DNA of 64,000 nt from Paramecium octaurelia (GCA_905182995.1 CAJJDP010000014.1:70856-134855), one strand, 5' to 3'; numbered from the stretch's first letter, positions 1-17,508 are shown. The notes: generated by a model from the letters alone, not told the origin. Numbers and translations: made by a program.

Positions 1-276
1 TTAGTGTGCAATCCTTATGTTCTAAAAGATTTGCTCTCAACACTCATATGAATAATAACTTGATGATTATTGTAATATATGTAAATATTGATTAAATGGT
101 AAATTCATATTAAGGTATTAGCATAGAGAGGTGAAATCCTCAAAGGAATTACTGTTCACCTATTATTATTTTACAGAATTTATAGGATTATTGTTGGATT
201 ATAATTTTAATAATATATATTTTTTGTTTGATTTCAATGAGGAAGTGATTGATTACTTTGATTATTATTATAAATA

Positions 277-1011
277 ATGAACGACATATTACCAGCCCCA
301 AGTCTTGTTAAATATAGTAATCCAATTCTCATATCTAACAGCTAAAAGAAACAAATCAAATAACAGCCTCCAAGTAATACAGAAGATATTTTGAATGCAA
401 TTCTGCTTCCTCGAGAATTTAATCATTAGAAAAATTAATTGCAAATTTAATGTGTTTCTCCTGCACCTTCAACGAAATAGGATGTGTTGGAATTACAAGA
501 CAAATTGGATAAGTGGTTATAATAACGGCTTGCAAGGGAGACTGGCTTATGTCCAATTAGAGAGGAGTTATATTCATAATGTTTTGATGAATTAATACGA
601 TAAATCACAATAAATTGTGCAGAAAGAGGTATGTTGCTAGTGACAGTGCGCAATGAAGTTCGGATGGTTATATAGACATATTAAACTTTGTATGCCTCAA
701 GTATTGCTTTTGGGATGAGAAAGTTTTTATCTGAAGAGGAAAAAAAGGTATGAAACAAACACAATGTATAGGCTGAATACAGATAGAGGATTAAGTAACT
801 CGAATAAGAGTGCTCGGAGCTCCAAAGATAAGTAGAAAATCTAGAGTAGAAGCTATGTGACACAAAGCAGTAGGATTAATTGAAAAGAGAGTAAACTAAA
901 GAAACACACACAGAAATTATAACCTAATTAAAAACAGATATAAAAAACAAGGTCTCTGGGGATCTAGAAAAAATACTTACTGGATAAAGAAAATTACCTG
1001 ACAAGAAGTGA
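277..1011 (+). CDS. DNALI1: axonemal dynein light intermediate chain (p28/DNALI1 family)
   Basis: Light chain of single-headed inner-arm axonemal dyneins; it links heavy chain to actin/centrin in cilia. The 236-aa product (introns removed) matches the family along its whole length: ILNAILLPREF near residue 40, the block RETGLCPIREELYSQCFDEL, then ITINCAERGMLLVTVRNE and YASSIAFGMRKFL, followed by a coiled-coil C-terminus. One 24-nt intron (748-771, GTATGA...TATAG) restores the frame between 'EEEKK' and 'AEYRQ'; without it a TGA follows at once. Length fits the family (about 250 aa). Many internal TAA/TAG codons fall at conserved Gln positions, which fixes the genetic code. The stop is TGA. Identification is secure. 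Confidence 0.95.
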
Positions 1012-1320
1012 CAGCATATATGTTTTGATATTATTAAGTTAAGAGTTAGATTAATATATTTCCTAGGATCCTAATAAAATCCCTTTATGTGAGCTTAATT
1101 TAATAGTTATACATTTTCAATTTATTTATAACCTTTTTATTTCTTTTCCACAATATTTTCCAATAAAAGTGGATTACTATTAAGACATTTTGGATGTATT
1201 TTTATAAGCTTAATCTAAATGTATTTATGCAGTAAACTTATCTAAAGCATAAGATTTAGTATCAAGGGAGAATAAGATAAAAATTTAAATTACAATAACT
1301 AAATGAACTTATTTGATATA
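1012..1320. other. intergenic, convergent 3' ends
   Basis: About 310 bp of AT-rich sequence between the stop of the dynein light chain and the stop of the minus-strand membrane protein. I see no gene, RNA or repeat in it. Confidence 0.6.
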
Positions 1321-4300
1321 TCATTAGTTCATTAACGATACCTTTGCACTTGATGCCACTTATGGAGTCTTTTTAAAGAACTTATTATAAACAAAAAAGG
1401 CTCCACCCAATAAAGCAAGTCCGCCTAAAATTCCTAGTAAGATCCAAAGCCAAACGAGGGAACTAAAGTATAATAAATAAAAGAATACCTTCCACCATCA
1501 CCATCGTCAGGAGGAGGAGGAGGATTATTATTATTAATAATTTCAAAGGCTCCTAGTGCAGAACTGTAATCATTTTCAATTTACAATTCTATTATCTAAG
1601 TTTGTACTTTGTCTCCAGACACTATTTTAATTTTAGGAACATCATGAATAGTGTATTTCTTGACTACATAATTATAGGTTTTGCCATCTTATTCTATGTT
1701 TGTATAAATTGAGGGCTTTTATATTATACATATTAAATACCTCAGTTTAATTTGTAGGTTTTTAGATAACAAGAGCGAATTAAGAGTTGGAAGCAATGTG
1801 CTTAACAATTTCTGCTCCAGAGATTGTTAACATCTTAGCTGTTGAATCAGCACCTAAGGCTGTTGTGGCTGGCAATTAATACATGCTAATCATTAGATGA
1901 GATGAATTATAATAAGGAACAGCAGCATGTCCTTATCCAATGGCAAACTTATTCAAGGTCTTCATAGTTCCATAATGATTCAATAAAAATGGAACGCTGG
2001 TATCCTTTAAAGGTGAACCCTTATTAAGAGGATCACTGATATCAAATGAAAATGTTATGGCATATTGAGCAACATTGTTAGTAGTTGCAATAACAGTTGC
2101 ATCGAAGGTATTTGAATTTGTAGTACTTTTGTATGCTCTTATTTAATAGAAGAAGGTGTTTTCTTTGACAGCGTAGTCTTTGTTCAAAAATGAAGCTAGA
2201 TTATAATTTTGCTTATGGTTGTCTTTTATTAAACCACCATCATTGTACATTTAAACAAAGAAGATCTACCCAAATACAGTTTAAATCATAATTTTCTAAT
2301 AAAAGGTATTTCCCTATTAGAATTATACGACATCAAAATCAGTGATATAGAAGTCATTAACATTTGACAGTTCGAAGTATTTCTCATCAAGTACTTTTTC
2401 ATTCTTAACACTCCACTTTGAATCTACAGTCAATGAATAAACGTGTAGAACTCCTTTTTTAGAAATTGGATGATCCTGATCAGCATCCAAAATATAAAGG
2501 TAAGAATTAACATACAAAACTTTAGATACTAGACCGAACGTTCCAATATTGGGATTGTCTGATTGGATAGTTGAGCATGTTGCTTTTTCAATGTCACAAC
2601 TAACAATGTATAATAGAGTATCTGCATTGTTGATACAAGTCACTAATACATAGTCGTTGTAAGTTGTTAATTGAGTGCAATGAGTGCCAGGTTCTATCTT
2701 ATGGACAAATTTAACAGTGTCATCATCACTATTTTAAAATATCAATGATTTAGGATCTGCCAAATACACGACTGAGTCCTTGAATGCAGCACCAGCAATA
2801 ATTTCATAATTAGCAAATTAGGTTCCTTCGCTACTTGCAGTTAGGGGATTAATGATGCTGATAAGTTTACCATCACATTATTTGCAAGTAATCTAGAATT
2901 TAGTAACGTGACCAAAATACAATCCATCATTAGTGAAATTTAAATATTGAGCATTCTCGGTGGAATTGAAATGGAAAACTGTTTTGGCCAAAAGACTAAC
3001 GTTAACTCTGACCATAGATTGAGTGTTAATAAATTTAACTGGATATATTACACTCGTTTTTGAATCTGACAAGGTATTAGATATACCGACAGCTGCTTTC
3101 ATTGATGTTGTGTAAGCATCACTTAGATGGTTGGGTACCAATTCCATCAATGAATCCCTTAGGAATACCATGACTCTTTAGGTTTTCAAATCATTAAAAT
3201 AAACAAACATCTAATCTTAGCCAGAAGCAGCAGTTTCTAATACTTATTTATCAGGTATCAATTCATGTGTTTTTAATACCTTATGTAATGAATTTCTATA
3301 CAAGATATTGGATTCGTAGATTAAAATGACAGTCTCCTTCTCAACAGAATCATAGGCTCTCACAAATAAGAATCCTGTTTCGAAAACGAAATCTATGGTG
3401 AGTGGAGATTACAAAGAGTATCTTCCATACAATGGCATAGCCTTCATTGGGTAAATATCATTTAAGTTTTCATAGTTGAATTCTTCGATGATGTCCTTTT
3501 TCCCCTTGGAAATGATATAGAATGTCTTTTCACCCACTGCAACTTCAATTTCAGCATCAGGTTCAATAGCAATAGCCTTTAATAACACGAAATGAGTTCT
3601 TAATTCACCAATAATCACACAATCATCAGTCAAAACAAATATGAAGTCACTTTTGGTATATGAATTTCCATATACTCTTTTTGGAGTCCAAGAACACCCT
3701 GTTTAATATTCATCAATCAGATTCGAATAAATTGGATATTTAACTAGAGTTGGATACACTGAAAATATGATATCAACTTCTTTTTAAGCATGTTAAACAA
3801 CATAAATGGTTTACTTTAATGCTGTAAACGAGGTAATTTTATATTCTGGTGAAGCCTCGTAAGTAATATTACCTATTTTCTAATGATCGCCATCAAAATT
3901 ACTATAAAATACAATTTCATAATCGCTGACTTAGAATTAGAAAGTTACTACTTCTTATTCAAATGTCTTCCAATCAAATTAGGAGTTGGTTCTACTTAAT
4001 TAAACAGGTAAATCAAATTGATCCTACTTCTCACAGTTAGTATGATTATCTTTGTAACTATAGGATTAACAATCCCAAATAATGACAGTCTTATTTTTAT
4101 GCTATAGAAATAGATAAAACTTATTATTGTTATGATGATGAGGGTCGACTAAGAGATCTGCATAGGCAACATCTTTGGCATCAAACAAACTGACATTCCT
4201 GAGTTCTATTTCCCATAGAAAATGCACTTGGACTTCAACGTGGTCCTGACTAAAATCTGGAGTGACGTATTAAAGATTTGGTCCAGATGCTAGATCTTAT

Positions 4301-5914
4301 AGTAAGAATGGCTCAGCTGGATATGTGATCATACTAGGGAAAGGATCGTGACCCAAATCATAAATATTGGCATCATCAGGAGCCAAGACTTAGTAATTAA
4401 TTTTACTACTGCAGATTTTATTACCATCAGTTCCATACAGGGTCAATGTTGATTTTTCTATTTGTACCGAATTCTCTGATGCCAAATATCCATCACTCAA
4501 TTCATACCTTCTAGTTAAGGTTGGTGAAACTACAATGACATCAGGAGCAAAAGGATTAACCAACAGTGTTGAGGATATCAAGATTTCTTAGTGAAGTAAA
4601 AATGGGAACATCATATTATACAGGTATAACGTTTATTAATGCACCACAACCACATACTTATCACTGAATGAAACTGAAACTGGCAAGGATGCTTTGAATG
4701 GCAAATTGTATCCATTCCTTTACACTGATGCCACAGTGACTAACAGATTGGATTCATACAAAACAACTAAGGCCAATTCTGAATAGCCATCGTCATTCAA
4801 CAAGTCAACAACATCAAAGGCATAAGCCTTTTAATTAAGAGTCTAGATTGTTTTAGCATAAACCCATTGTCCATCCTCTGTCACTTTATATACATATATT
4901 CCTTGATCAGCATCCAAAATGTAGACATCACCATTGGGTTGCACTTTGAAGTCGATTAAAGTGAAGTTGACAGTCTGTTTAGTGTCTGCACTAATCTTTG
5001 TTTTGTCTAAGATGCCAGCCTCTTGAAAGGTTTCATTATCAAATCTAATTACTATATCAATAAAGCAATCGTGATCTAACACTGTGGCATTACCTGTTTC
5101 AGAATTGAAGGCCTGTTATCCTCTTAGCAACATTCTGATGGGACTGGGAGGTTGTGGACGATCGACTCCGAATTCTTCCCCAGTTCCTTTTTTATAATAA
5201 ACATGGTATTATATTTTCCTTCCTTTCACTTATTTGTATTATTTGTGATTGGAGACTTCGACTCTTTTACCGCTAGCAGTAATAGGTGAGTCTAATTTGT
5301 CCACCACATATAGATAATTTTTCATCGGTTGTGTTGGAGTAGCAGAATTCCTTTCAGCACAATCGACTATGAATAAGTCACGATTGATGTATTCAAGATC
5401 AAAACAATCTATAACTGCATTGCTCTCGGTCAATGTAATCTTTTTTTCAAACGAGGGAGTCTTGTCCATTTACAAGGCATTTCTACATAGATTATAATCT
5501 CATATGTTACCCTTCAACATAATATATGTCGTATATGTTTTTCTTGTCGTCCAATTCCAAAAATGCGAATGAGTTTGTCCAAGCTCCAGAACTTGCTATG
5601 TCGTAGGCTCTTATGGCACCTGTCTAAATTAGAGCTATGATGTTGATGAATGGATCGTACTTCCAAAATGAGTTTTTTCATCCGATATTTAATCGAAGGC
5701 TGGGTGATATCTCATAATGGTTGAGTTTGGTATCAAACTGAAATCAAGTCCATTGCCTGCGATTAATGAGTCCACTCTCCACCTAATCTGCTCGCCTTTT
5801 GTGGCATAATATGTAACATTCTACTAGATAGTTTCTACAATAGAGCAATAACATACAACACCATTGATAAGAAGATTCAATTAGCAAAATCAATGAGATA
5901 ATTCCACAAAGCAT
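1321..5914 (-). CDS. giant secreted/type I membrane protein with propeller-like repeats
   Basis: Unrecognised protein of about 1,500 aa. It opens with a hydrophobic signal peptide (MLCGIISLILLIESSYQW) and ends with a poly-Pro/Asp linker, one transmembrane segment (LVWLWILLGILGGLALLGG) and a short basic tail, so most of it should lie outside the cell or in a vesicle lumen. Repeated strands such as 'VYILDADQGIYVYKV' and 'YLYILDADQDHPI' are spaced as in beta-propellers. The frame is open from 1321 to 5482 except for introns. Introns seen: 1463-1488, 1716-1740 (ends AAG), 5483-5510 and 5835-5859. One frame break remains at the six-T run 5673-5678 (A-run in the coding strand); one extra A there joins DEK to NSFWKYDP. 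Large secreted proteins of this kind are common in ciliates and usually unnamed. Confidence 0.8.
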
Positions 5915-6336
5915 TTTTTTAATTTAATAAGATTTTTTTCAGAATCAGAAAACTATCTATAGTAACATTATTCAAACAACATATATTTATATTTTCGAGA
6001 CGTTCCACATATCCGAGTGATTCTCGTGAAAGTCTTCCTAAATTGAACCCAAATACAGATTGCACTTCTGACTCTTTGGAAAAGTTCAAAATCCAATTTG
6101 CACGATGCTTCCGTTAGTTCAATGAAGTGTAATGATCAGTATTAAAAAGAAGAAATCACATATTTTGAGAATTTCTTGGTTTTTTGGGTTTCAATATTTA
6201 ATTTGTTTAGATGAGGTATATTAAAAAAATCGATGACGACAATAATAATATTTTACGAATTTTTATTAATCTCTATATCCATATTCCATAATTTTATTCA
6301 ATTTGAGATCTATATTTTTATTTGTTATTAATAATT
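5915..6336. other. intergenic, divergent 5' region
   Basis: About 420 bp between the start codons of the giant membrane protein (minus) and the ABC transporter (plus). AT-rich, presumably holding both promoters; no motif or RNA gene recognised. Confidence 0.6.
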
Positions 6337-10323
<3,987 letters not shown>

Positions 10324-10481
10324 TTAATTGTTATATTTGATGAATATTTATTATATAAATTGGAAAATAAAGATACGCATAAAAATCAATAGTATTAATT
10401 CTTCTGGTCATATCTGACACAAATGTTATCTTGTATTTAATTGATTACTAAAATTTTATCAAAATATTTAATTAAACAAAA

Positions 10482-11432
10482 ATGTTTAGAAAATCTGATA
10501 AGGATAGAAAAAATGAAGCAATTTAATAAGCAGTTCCAGAAGAAAAATACAGAAAACCAAGTCCATTAGGAGGGAACAAGTGGGACGAGGAGGATTTCTT
10601 AGATTTTAACGGGGTTCAAAAAGGCCAACAAATTAAACTTCACACCTACAGATGTAAAACAACATTATCTGAGCCAAAATCTGTAACTGTTTTTTTTCAT
10701 GGTCTTAATGAACATCTTGGGTTATATGCTCATATTGCTTAAGCTATTAGCAAATAGGCAAATAGTGTTGTCGTTGGATTTGATTTCAGAGGATTTGGCA
10801 AAAGTTAAGGATTAAGAGGATGGTTGGAATCAAGAGAATAATTAGAAAGCGATTGTTCAAGATTCATAATACAACTTAGAACAATGTATCCAAGACTACC
10901 TTTATTTACTCTTGGTTAGTCTATGGGTGGAATGGCATCATATTTAATGGGATTAAATGACATTTGTGAAGGAACTGTGTTGATATCACCTGCAATATTG
11001 GATAATTATTATAATTAACCATTTATGAAGAAATTAGGATTATGTTTTGGTGCTTGTTTTCCAACTTGGAATCCATTCCCACCAGTTGTTGTGACAGGAT
11101 CAAGAAATCCATAAATCTTAGAAGAGAACTTAAAAGATCCTTATTGTACTTAGGTCGCAGTATTACCAGGAACAGGTAGAGTACTTGTATCAACAATGAG
11201 ATCTCTTCCACAAACATTCACTTAATATAAAAAACCATTTTTGGTGATTTCAGGAGGGATGGATTAAATAGTAGATCCTGATGTGGGACATGAACTCATG
11301 AAGTAAAGTCCTTCTCAAGATAAATAATTGATCCATTATGAGAACATGTGGCATGATTGTGTTTAGGAGTAAGAAATACTTGAAATCATACCTAAAATTG
11401 TAAATTGGATATCAGAAAGATCAATTAAATGA
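10482..11432 (+). CDS. alpha/beta hydrolase, monoglyceride-lipase-like (copy 1)
   Basis: Single-exon serine hydrolase of 316 aa in the Serine aminopeptidase S33/monoacylglycerol lipase group. The oxyanion region is FFHGLNEHLGLYAH. The nucleophile is Ser147 in LGQSMGG (GxSxG). The acid is in GGMDQIVDPD and the catalytic His in MWHDC, in the right order. FDFRGFGKSQGLRGW is the strand/turn typical of lysophospholipase/MGL proteins. No signal peptide or membrane segment is seen, so it is probably cytosolic or membrane-associated, acting on acylglycerols or lysolipids. A close paralogue lies at 19765-20718. The start is the first ATG in frame, 158 bp after the transporter stop. Confidence 0.92.
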
Positions 11433-11788
11433 TTGATAATAGTATTTAGTTATATACATTAATTATTTACATATATAGTATTTGGAACTTATCTTCAGTA
11501 TCACTTTCTTTAATCTTTATCATATCCTGAAAATCTGATATATATATATTTCTTTGTTAATAGAAAATATCTGAAAAAGACTCCAATATCTTTTAACAAT
11601 ATTTAGTTATGTAATTTCCAAAACAAAAATAGAACTGAAAGTAAGTAAGATTTCTAAATTGAAATAATTATTTTTTATCTTCTGTTTAAGTGTATTTTAA
11701 GGAATTCAATTTTTAATTAAAAAAATTTTGTGATGAAAAGTTGAATTGCAAACAATCAGACTTTTTGAGAAAATACTGATTAAAGTAT

Positions 11789-12127
11789 ATGGAAATTAAG
11801 GAGTATAGCTTAATTAATGAGATAACAGGTTAATTAATCTTAATTCCATAATTATATTATTATTTCTTTATATATATCACTATGCTACCCTTATTGTTAA
11901 AATTTATAAATTATAGAACCCTTGTTCTAGACAACATCGTTCGTGATCTTTATATGAAATAATAAAATTTTGAAATGAAAGAATTTGATTCATAATTTTT
12001 GGAGATAATTAACATTCTTAAATCTTAAGTTAACTCTACTGCCTTTGGCATATATAATAGTCTTATGGAAAAGGAATCAATGAAGGAAGATAAAGAATGC
12101 GCTGAATTTTCTAATATCAATGACTGA
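11789..12127 (+). CDS. hypothetical small protein, possibly a gene remnant
   Basis: Open frame of 112 codons from ATG to TGA. The N-terminal half has a hydrophobic stretch (LYYYFFIYITMLPLLL); the C-terminal half is charged and helical (MKEFDSQFLEIINILKSQ). The same frame is open upstream to 11663 except for one TGA at 11777-11779, four codons before the ATG. Either the ATG is the true start or the ORF is the end of a broken gene. No homology recognised. It ends 30 bp before the convergent stop of the CPBP protease. Confidence 0.4.
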
Positions 12128-12157
12128 TTATCTATTATATGAACTTTTTATTATATT

Positions 12158-12984
12158 TCAAAATTCATATGGTTTCCATCCATGAACTTCCCAATTATTC
12201 CAATACCATAAATTTAAAACGATTACAAATCCAAGATTAAATCCAGTATGTGCCAAAATGGCTGTTAAAACACCCTAATCACGAATAAATGCAAACTTTC
12301 TACTGAAAACTACGAATGGTATAGCACAGAATATTGCATACAAGAATTTACTAAGTAAATATAAATTTGGAAGTACCTTGTAACAACTGCAAAAATAAAA
12401 ACGTAAAGTAATCCATAATGGATGGCAACTATCCAAATAATCCACTCTTTAGGGTTTGAGTATGTTAACCCGCCTGCAAAACCACTCTGTAAGAAGACTC
12501 TCCAAAAGAATTCCTCTAAAAATGGATCCAACAACAACATTAACACGGAGATCTAATTATATTTATATTGACTACCACTATTATTTCTGTGTTGGCCATG
12601 TAGAAGAAATTGATGGTATGAAAAGACCAAAAGCGAACATAACTGAGTGAAATGAAGAATGCTAAAAAGGAAATCGCTAAACAAGCAGCAAACCAAATTA
12701 ACCCCTTCTTTATTTATTCACTTTTTTCCAAGGCTATATTGGCAAAACTTGATGTTAATCTTGTAACATGAGTAGAAACTTTGTCAAGACTAGTTTGTAA
12801 TTATAAAAAATTACTATAATAACAATCCTGGCACTATAAGATAGCAGAATAGTAAAATCGTTAATAATGCTATCATAGGATATCCATATTTCCAAAAAAG
12901 TACACCTGTTACAATAGAGGGGAGGAGCATTGAAACCTCTAAATATATAAATTTCCATGGAGGTATATCACCTGTGGCGTCCAT
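12158..12984 (-). CDS. CPBP-family intramembrane metalloprotease (CAAX protease-like)
   Basis: Multi-spanning membrane protein of 250 aa with the Rce1/Abi (CPBP) signature. The EExxxR motif is in DPFLEEFFWRVFLQSG; a second motif His is in VAIHYG; the last motif is LAHTGFNLGFV (HxxxN). The Glu and His residues are those thought to bind metal. Three introns (12790-12814, 12553-12575, 12351-12376) are needed; the second lies directly before the EExxxR helix. Family members cleave prenylated CAAX proteins or other membrane peptides in the ER. With 250 aa it is near the size of Rce1. Whether the substrate is prenylated protein is inference. Confidence 0.85.
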
Positions 12985-15386
12985 ATTTAAGTTTATTAAT
13001 AATTTATCTAATATTTATTTACAATAAAGATATAAACAAAAATTATGAAAATCAATTAGAAATTCTCACACCATTGTCATATTTATATATTTACCTCCTT
13101 TTCCCTTTCTATTGAGTCAATTGACTCATGATTTAATCATTATTGATTCAATTGATTTTATCAAATTTTTAAACATCAATAATATCTTGATTTCTTGAAA
13201 TGTTGGTTTGCTCGTTTAAAAAATAAATAAAAATCAATATGAAAATACTGAATATCAAAAATACATCTACTAAGCTTAAATATTGTCATAAATTTTACTT
13301 AGTTATTAATAATTTTGAAGTTTTCGATAAAATAAATTAAGTAAAATTTAATACTAAATGTTTAAAAATAAGAAGTGATTGTCTTAGACTTTCAAAAGAA
13401 GATAGAAATTAATCTTTTGATTTTTGGCAATTTCTATTGAGTATTAAACAATCAATTAACTATCTTAGCAATTTTTGGAGACTATCTTTATACTTATGAT
13501 TCATTATTTTAAATATACATCATGAAAAAAATAATTAATTTGATCTTTTTTTAGGTTAAGAAGAGAATGCTCTGAGTTCTGACTTTAAAGTTTTTATCTC
13601 ATTTTATAATTCTGAATACATTTTATTCCAAATTGACCTTTACTACTTTAAATCCTATTGAGTCTATACAGTTGTTTAATCAAATTTATACTTATAATCT
13701 TATTTACTTTTCCTAATCAAGTTCCTCTTATAATGCATTTATAGTAGATTCTCTATCTTTAATCTAATTTTATAAGATCTCTATTTTTGATGAATTATTA
13801 TTATAGTCTTGATTTTCTTTATCTTGAAAGAATAGAGATCTGTCTTATTTTTCCTTTTGAAGTCCCTCGACTTTATTGCGAAGAGATTAAATATCTTGAA
13901 GGTAATCAGTTGAAATATAGCTCAATTAATTATGGGTCTGAGAAATTGAGGGACGGCATCTATATGATTTATTTGTTTCATTAAAATCAAGTCGAGGAGG
14001 TTTTGCATTTGTACTGACAATAAATTCAGGTGAAATACCCAACTAAATATTTTTAATCTAAATTAATGCTTTGATTCTTTCTACTTCCATTTTATTGAGA
14101 TTTTTTGGTTTCTATTATTTTCTAAAGTTTTCCAATTGTTTTTTCTTGTAATGCTATTACTTCTGTCAATTATTTGACCTTTTTAGACATAATTGACTGT
14201 TAATTTCAAATTTAATAAATAATTAATGAATTTTCAAATTCGCAATTGCTACATTCTAACAATAAAATAATTGAGGGTAATGAATGAAGACTAAACCCTC
14301 CTTTCATCTATACTATATTGTTATAGAATTTACTATATGATCTAAGCTTTCTAAACAGAATTTTAATAAAAATAATTCTTATTACTAGTTTATACTCTTT
14401 ATACATTTATGCACATAGTAAAAATGTGCATCTTAGAAGTATCTGAGTAAAAATAAAATTAAATCAAATATAAAATTTAATAAAGACTTTGATTTTTTTT
14501 AAATGTTTCAATTATAATTGTTACATACATAGATATTTCTTTATCACTTTAAATTGAAAATTCAAATTTATAGATATTCTTTTCATTTTCCAAGCAAACG
14601 TAATTTTAATATTAATTGATTTCCCATTATTTATAAACTCTATTTATACATATAGATTAATTGAATGTGTTTTTTAAATTTATCGCCTTTTTCAAATATT
14701 ACTAGAACATTATATTTTTTATTTATCAATTCATTTTTATCTGTTGACTAATATATAGTGCCTTATATAAATACTTACATCGCTAATGTTAAATTTAAAT
14801 TGAATCTATATTCAAAAATATAGCTAAATCTTAAATAAAACCATTATAAAGTAACTCATATTAAGCAGATAATTTAAACTTATTTTATAATTAAAACTAA
14901 GGAAATAAATACTAATTTTGGTGCTAATTTTTATCTATAATTATTGCAAATATTTATTCAACTTGAAAAATTAGCAAATACTAATAAATTGTACAATTAA
15001 TCATATTCCGCCCAATATCATTCTTAAGAAAATTAATAAAATATTATTTTAGTTGATTTTAAACACTTGGGAATTAGAAACAGCATTCGAAAAGTAAATT
15101 GAAAGTTCGATGTAAAATTTTGACACTTATTTAATTTAATCCAAGGGATTACAAGCTAAATTTAGTTGAATATGTATAATTTGCATTCATTTATTGATAT
15201 AAGAAAGACTTTAGAAGTTACTGATATTCATCTTTTAGTTTGTTTAAAGTGCTAGTTTATTTTTTTTTTAATTAATTTGCATACATTATTTCTGATAATA
15301 AATAATTAATTTATTGATCTGCAGTTACAAAACGATGATTATTTCAATTGAATATGATCAATATATTGTATTTATTTTAATTTACA
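12985..15386. other. long gene-poor stretch with a possible decayed ORF
   Basis: About 2.4 kb, the longest gap of the window, very AT-rich. No complete gene found. Between about 13560 and 14220 on the plus strand short open frames carry hydrophobic, protein-like text: LYLERIEICLIFPFEVP and KYSSINYGSEKLRDG at 13787-13984, then SSRGGFAFVLTINSGEIPN one frame over. These faintly resemble parts of the broken membrane-protein gene at 23640-24927 (LEIGAVFFF..., SSFVFVNYGS, AKLGFILIALYSN). A remnant of a paralogue is possible but not shown. The rest (14260-15380) shows nothing. Confidence 0.35.
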
Positions 15387-17508
15387 ATGTTGACATCAAA
15401 AAGCAATTCCTCTATGCACTTATTTGTTGATGGTACTTTTATCATAAGATTTATTAGGTTTGATAAATCCCAAAGAATACATTTCAGATAAAGAAAGTGC
15501 TAAACAATTTTACAAACAAAGTAATGTATTTTAAATATTCTGTAAGGTTAAATACTTCTATAGTTATCCAGATTGGATGAAGCAATGCAATACATAAATT
15601 AGGCAATCCATCTTGATCCTTAATTTGAAGATGCATATTATTTAAGAGGTATTTTGTGCCGAATTATCATGTAGGAGATATATATCGATTAGAGAAGAAT
15701 CTGGAGGAGGCGTTGAAAAATTATGAAGAATGTGTCAAACTAAAAACCTAGTAATATTTTGTTTACTACAATATAGGTATCATAATGTAGTAGATTTAAG
15801 GCTTAATATTAAACGAGATGAATAGAAAAGAAGATGCGGTCAAGAACTTCGACATTTCATTACAATGCAAAATTAAATACGAAACTTTAATCAATAAAGG
15901 AATTTTATGTTTAGAATTATCCAGATACGAAGAGTGCATTAAAATATATGATCTGGCAATATCATTACAACCAGATTGCCATATAGGTTATTACAGTAAA
16001 GGTAATTTCCAGACAATAAATTAGGATTCACCTTATTTAAATTATCTAAATATGAAGAGTCAATAGAAAATTACAACAAAGCCCTGAGACTCAATCCACT
16101 TTTGACTAATGGATTTAATAACAGAGGTATTTGTACTATAGTAAGTGTAGCTGTATCATTGTGCAAAATTAATAAGATAAATGAAGCTATCGACAATTTA
16201 AATTAAGGATTAAAAATATCTAAAAATGACCCTGTGATTGTCTTTAATTTAACAAAATTATATAGATTAACCAACAAACCTGAAAAGTACAATGAATTGA
16301 GAGAGAAAATTAAAAATGTCTAACCTCAATGGCAAGAATTGTTAATCATAGAAGAAATAGAGAAATCACTACAGGAAGCAAAAACTGAACTTCAATTTAT
16401 ACTAGCCTCGAATGAAAACTTATTTGATTAAAAATTTTCTGAATTCAAAACTCGATTAGATATGGAATATCGAAATCTTTGGAACTATGACTTAGAATTT
16501 GAGAAAGCGAGTTCTTCATTCTCTTACAAAGATAAAGAGAAAATAGAATAAATAGTTTAAGAATCATTAAATACTGAGGAGTCCATAATTAAACATTAAC
16601 TACTTTCACTTGAAAACCGAATTTACTTTTAATCATTATATTGGAGATTATCAAATTATATTAAGGTTGCTTAAAGAATGTACACATTTAGTGGAAGCAA
16701 GAGAGTATAAGACTGTATAAAGGATGTGAATCAATCTCTAAAATCTTTGCTTCCTGTAGAACTAGACAAGATGCTATTTGAAAACAAAAAGCTAAAATAT
16801 TAGAAGACATAGAGCACACTTTCATCTTTTATTGTCCAGAGCAAGGGTTAAGATACTCATATTAGATTAATAAGAGACAAATTAAGAAAAGCAAGTAAAA
16901 AAGTATCAGCAACAAAACCATTTACAATTTCAAAATCGTAGGATATTTAAAAGTCCTCTCTATTCTCTAATAAAAAGAGCATATCTGAATTTAACAGTCA
17001 AATTAATAATAATGCATAAACTTTTATCGAGTATCTTCCTATTAAAATATCAGAAAATGTCATTAATGAGATAAATTTAAGTTTAGGGATGACCTCTTTT
17101 TCTGATTAAAAAATTGGATAGATATTAAAAGTATTTGCTAATAAAACAAAAAATGAAGAATAGTTGGAAGTTGAAATATAGATGGCTGTATTTCTAATGT
17201 CCAAATCTGTTTCAGAGATTAGATCCTTAAATGAAAATGTTGAAAATATTCTCAAATTCGAATAAATGAGCAATCCTAATTTATCCTATATTTCTGGTTA
17301 AAAATGGATGATTGGAATAGATGATACAATTTAAGTATTAAAATATTTCCAAGAGTAATATAAAGCACTTATTGATCCTCAATCATCTCAATTACATTTC
17401 TAAATTCTTGCAAGTTAGAACTATTCAACAAAACCAAAAGTCTCTTCTTCAAATAAAAGCAAGGAAGTTGAAAGAACTTAAGAAAGTTGTGCATGTTTGA
17501 TATTTTGA
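15387..17508 (+). CDS. tetratricopeptide-repeat protein
   Basis: 657-aa protein whose first 250 residues are TPR helices: RLDEAMQYINQAIHLDPQFE, NLEEALKNYEECVKLKTQ, YEECIKIYDLAISLQPD, KYEESIENYNKALRLNP, KINEAIDNLNQGLKI. The C-terminal 400 residues are helical/coiled coil with no recognised domain. Six introns: 15433-15457, 15521-15546, 15649-15674, 15777-15800, 16002-16024 and 16127-16150. Most sit at the same place in successive repeats, just after the helix-B 'YY..(R/K)G' turn, which suggests spread by repeat duplication. TPR proteins of this sort are a large Paramecium family that scaffold other proteins; a specific role cannot be assigned. Confidence 0.85.

Noticed and set aside
5835..5859. 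A frame shift near the start of the giant membrane protein.
   Set aside because: A 25-nt intron GTTGTATG...TTGTAG explains it fully and leaves a clean signal peptide.
15547..15563. A 17-nt intron GTTAAATACTTCTATAG in the TPR gene.
   Set aside because: The 26-nt intron 15521-15546 gives the same frame, has a normal size and yields a proper TPR helix (SQILLQLSRLDEA).
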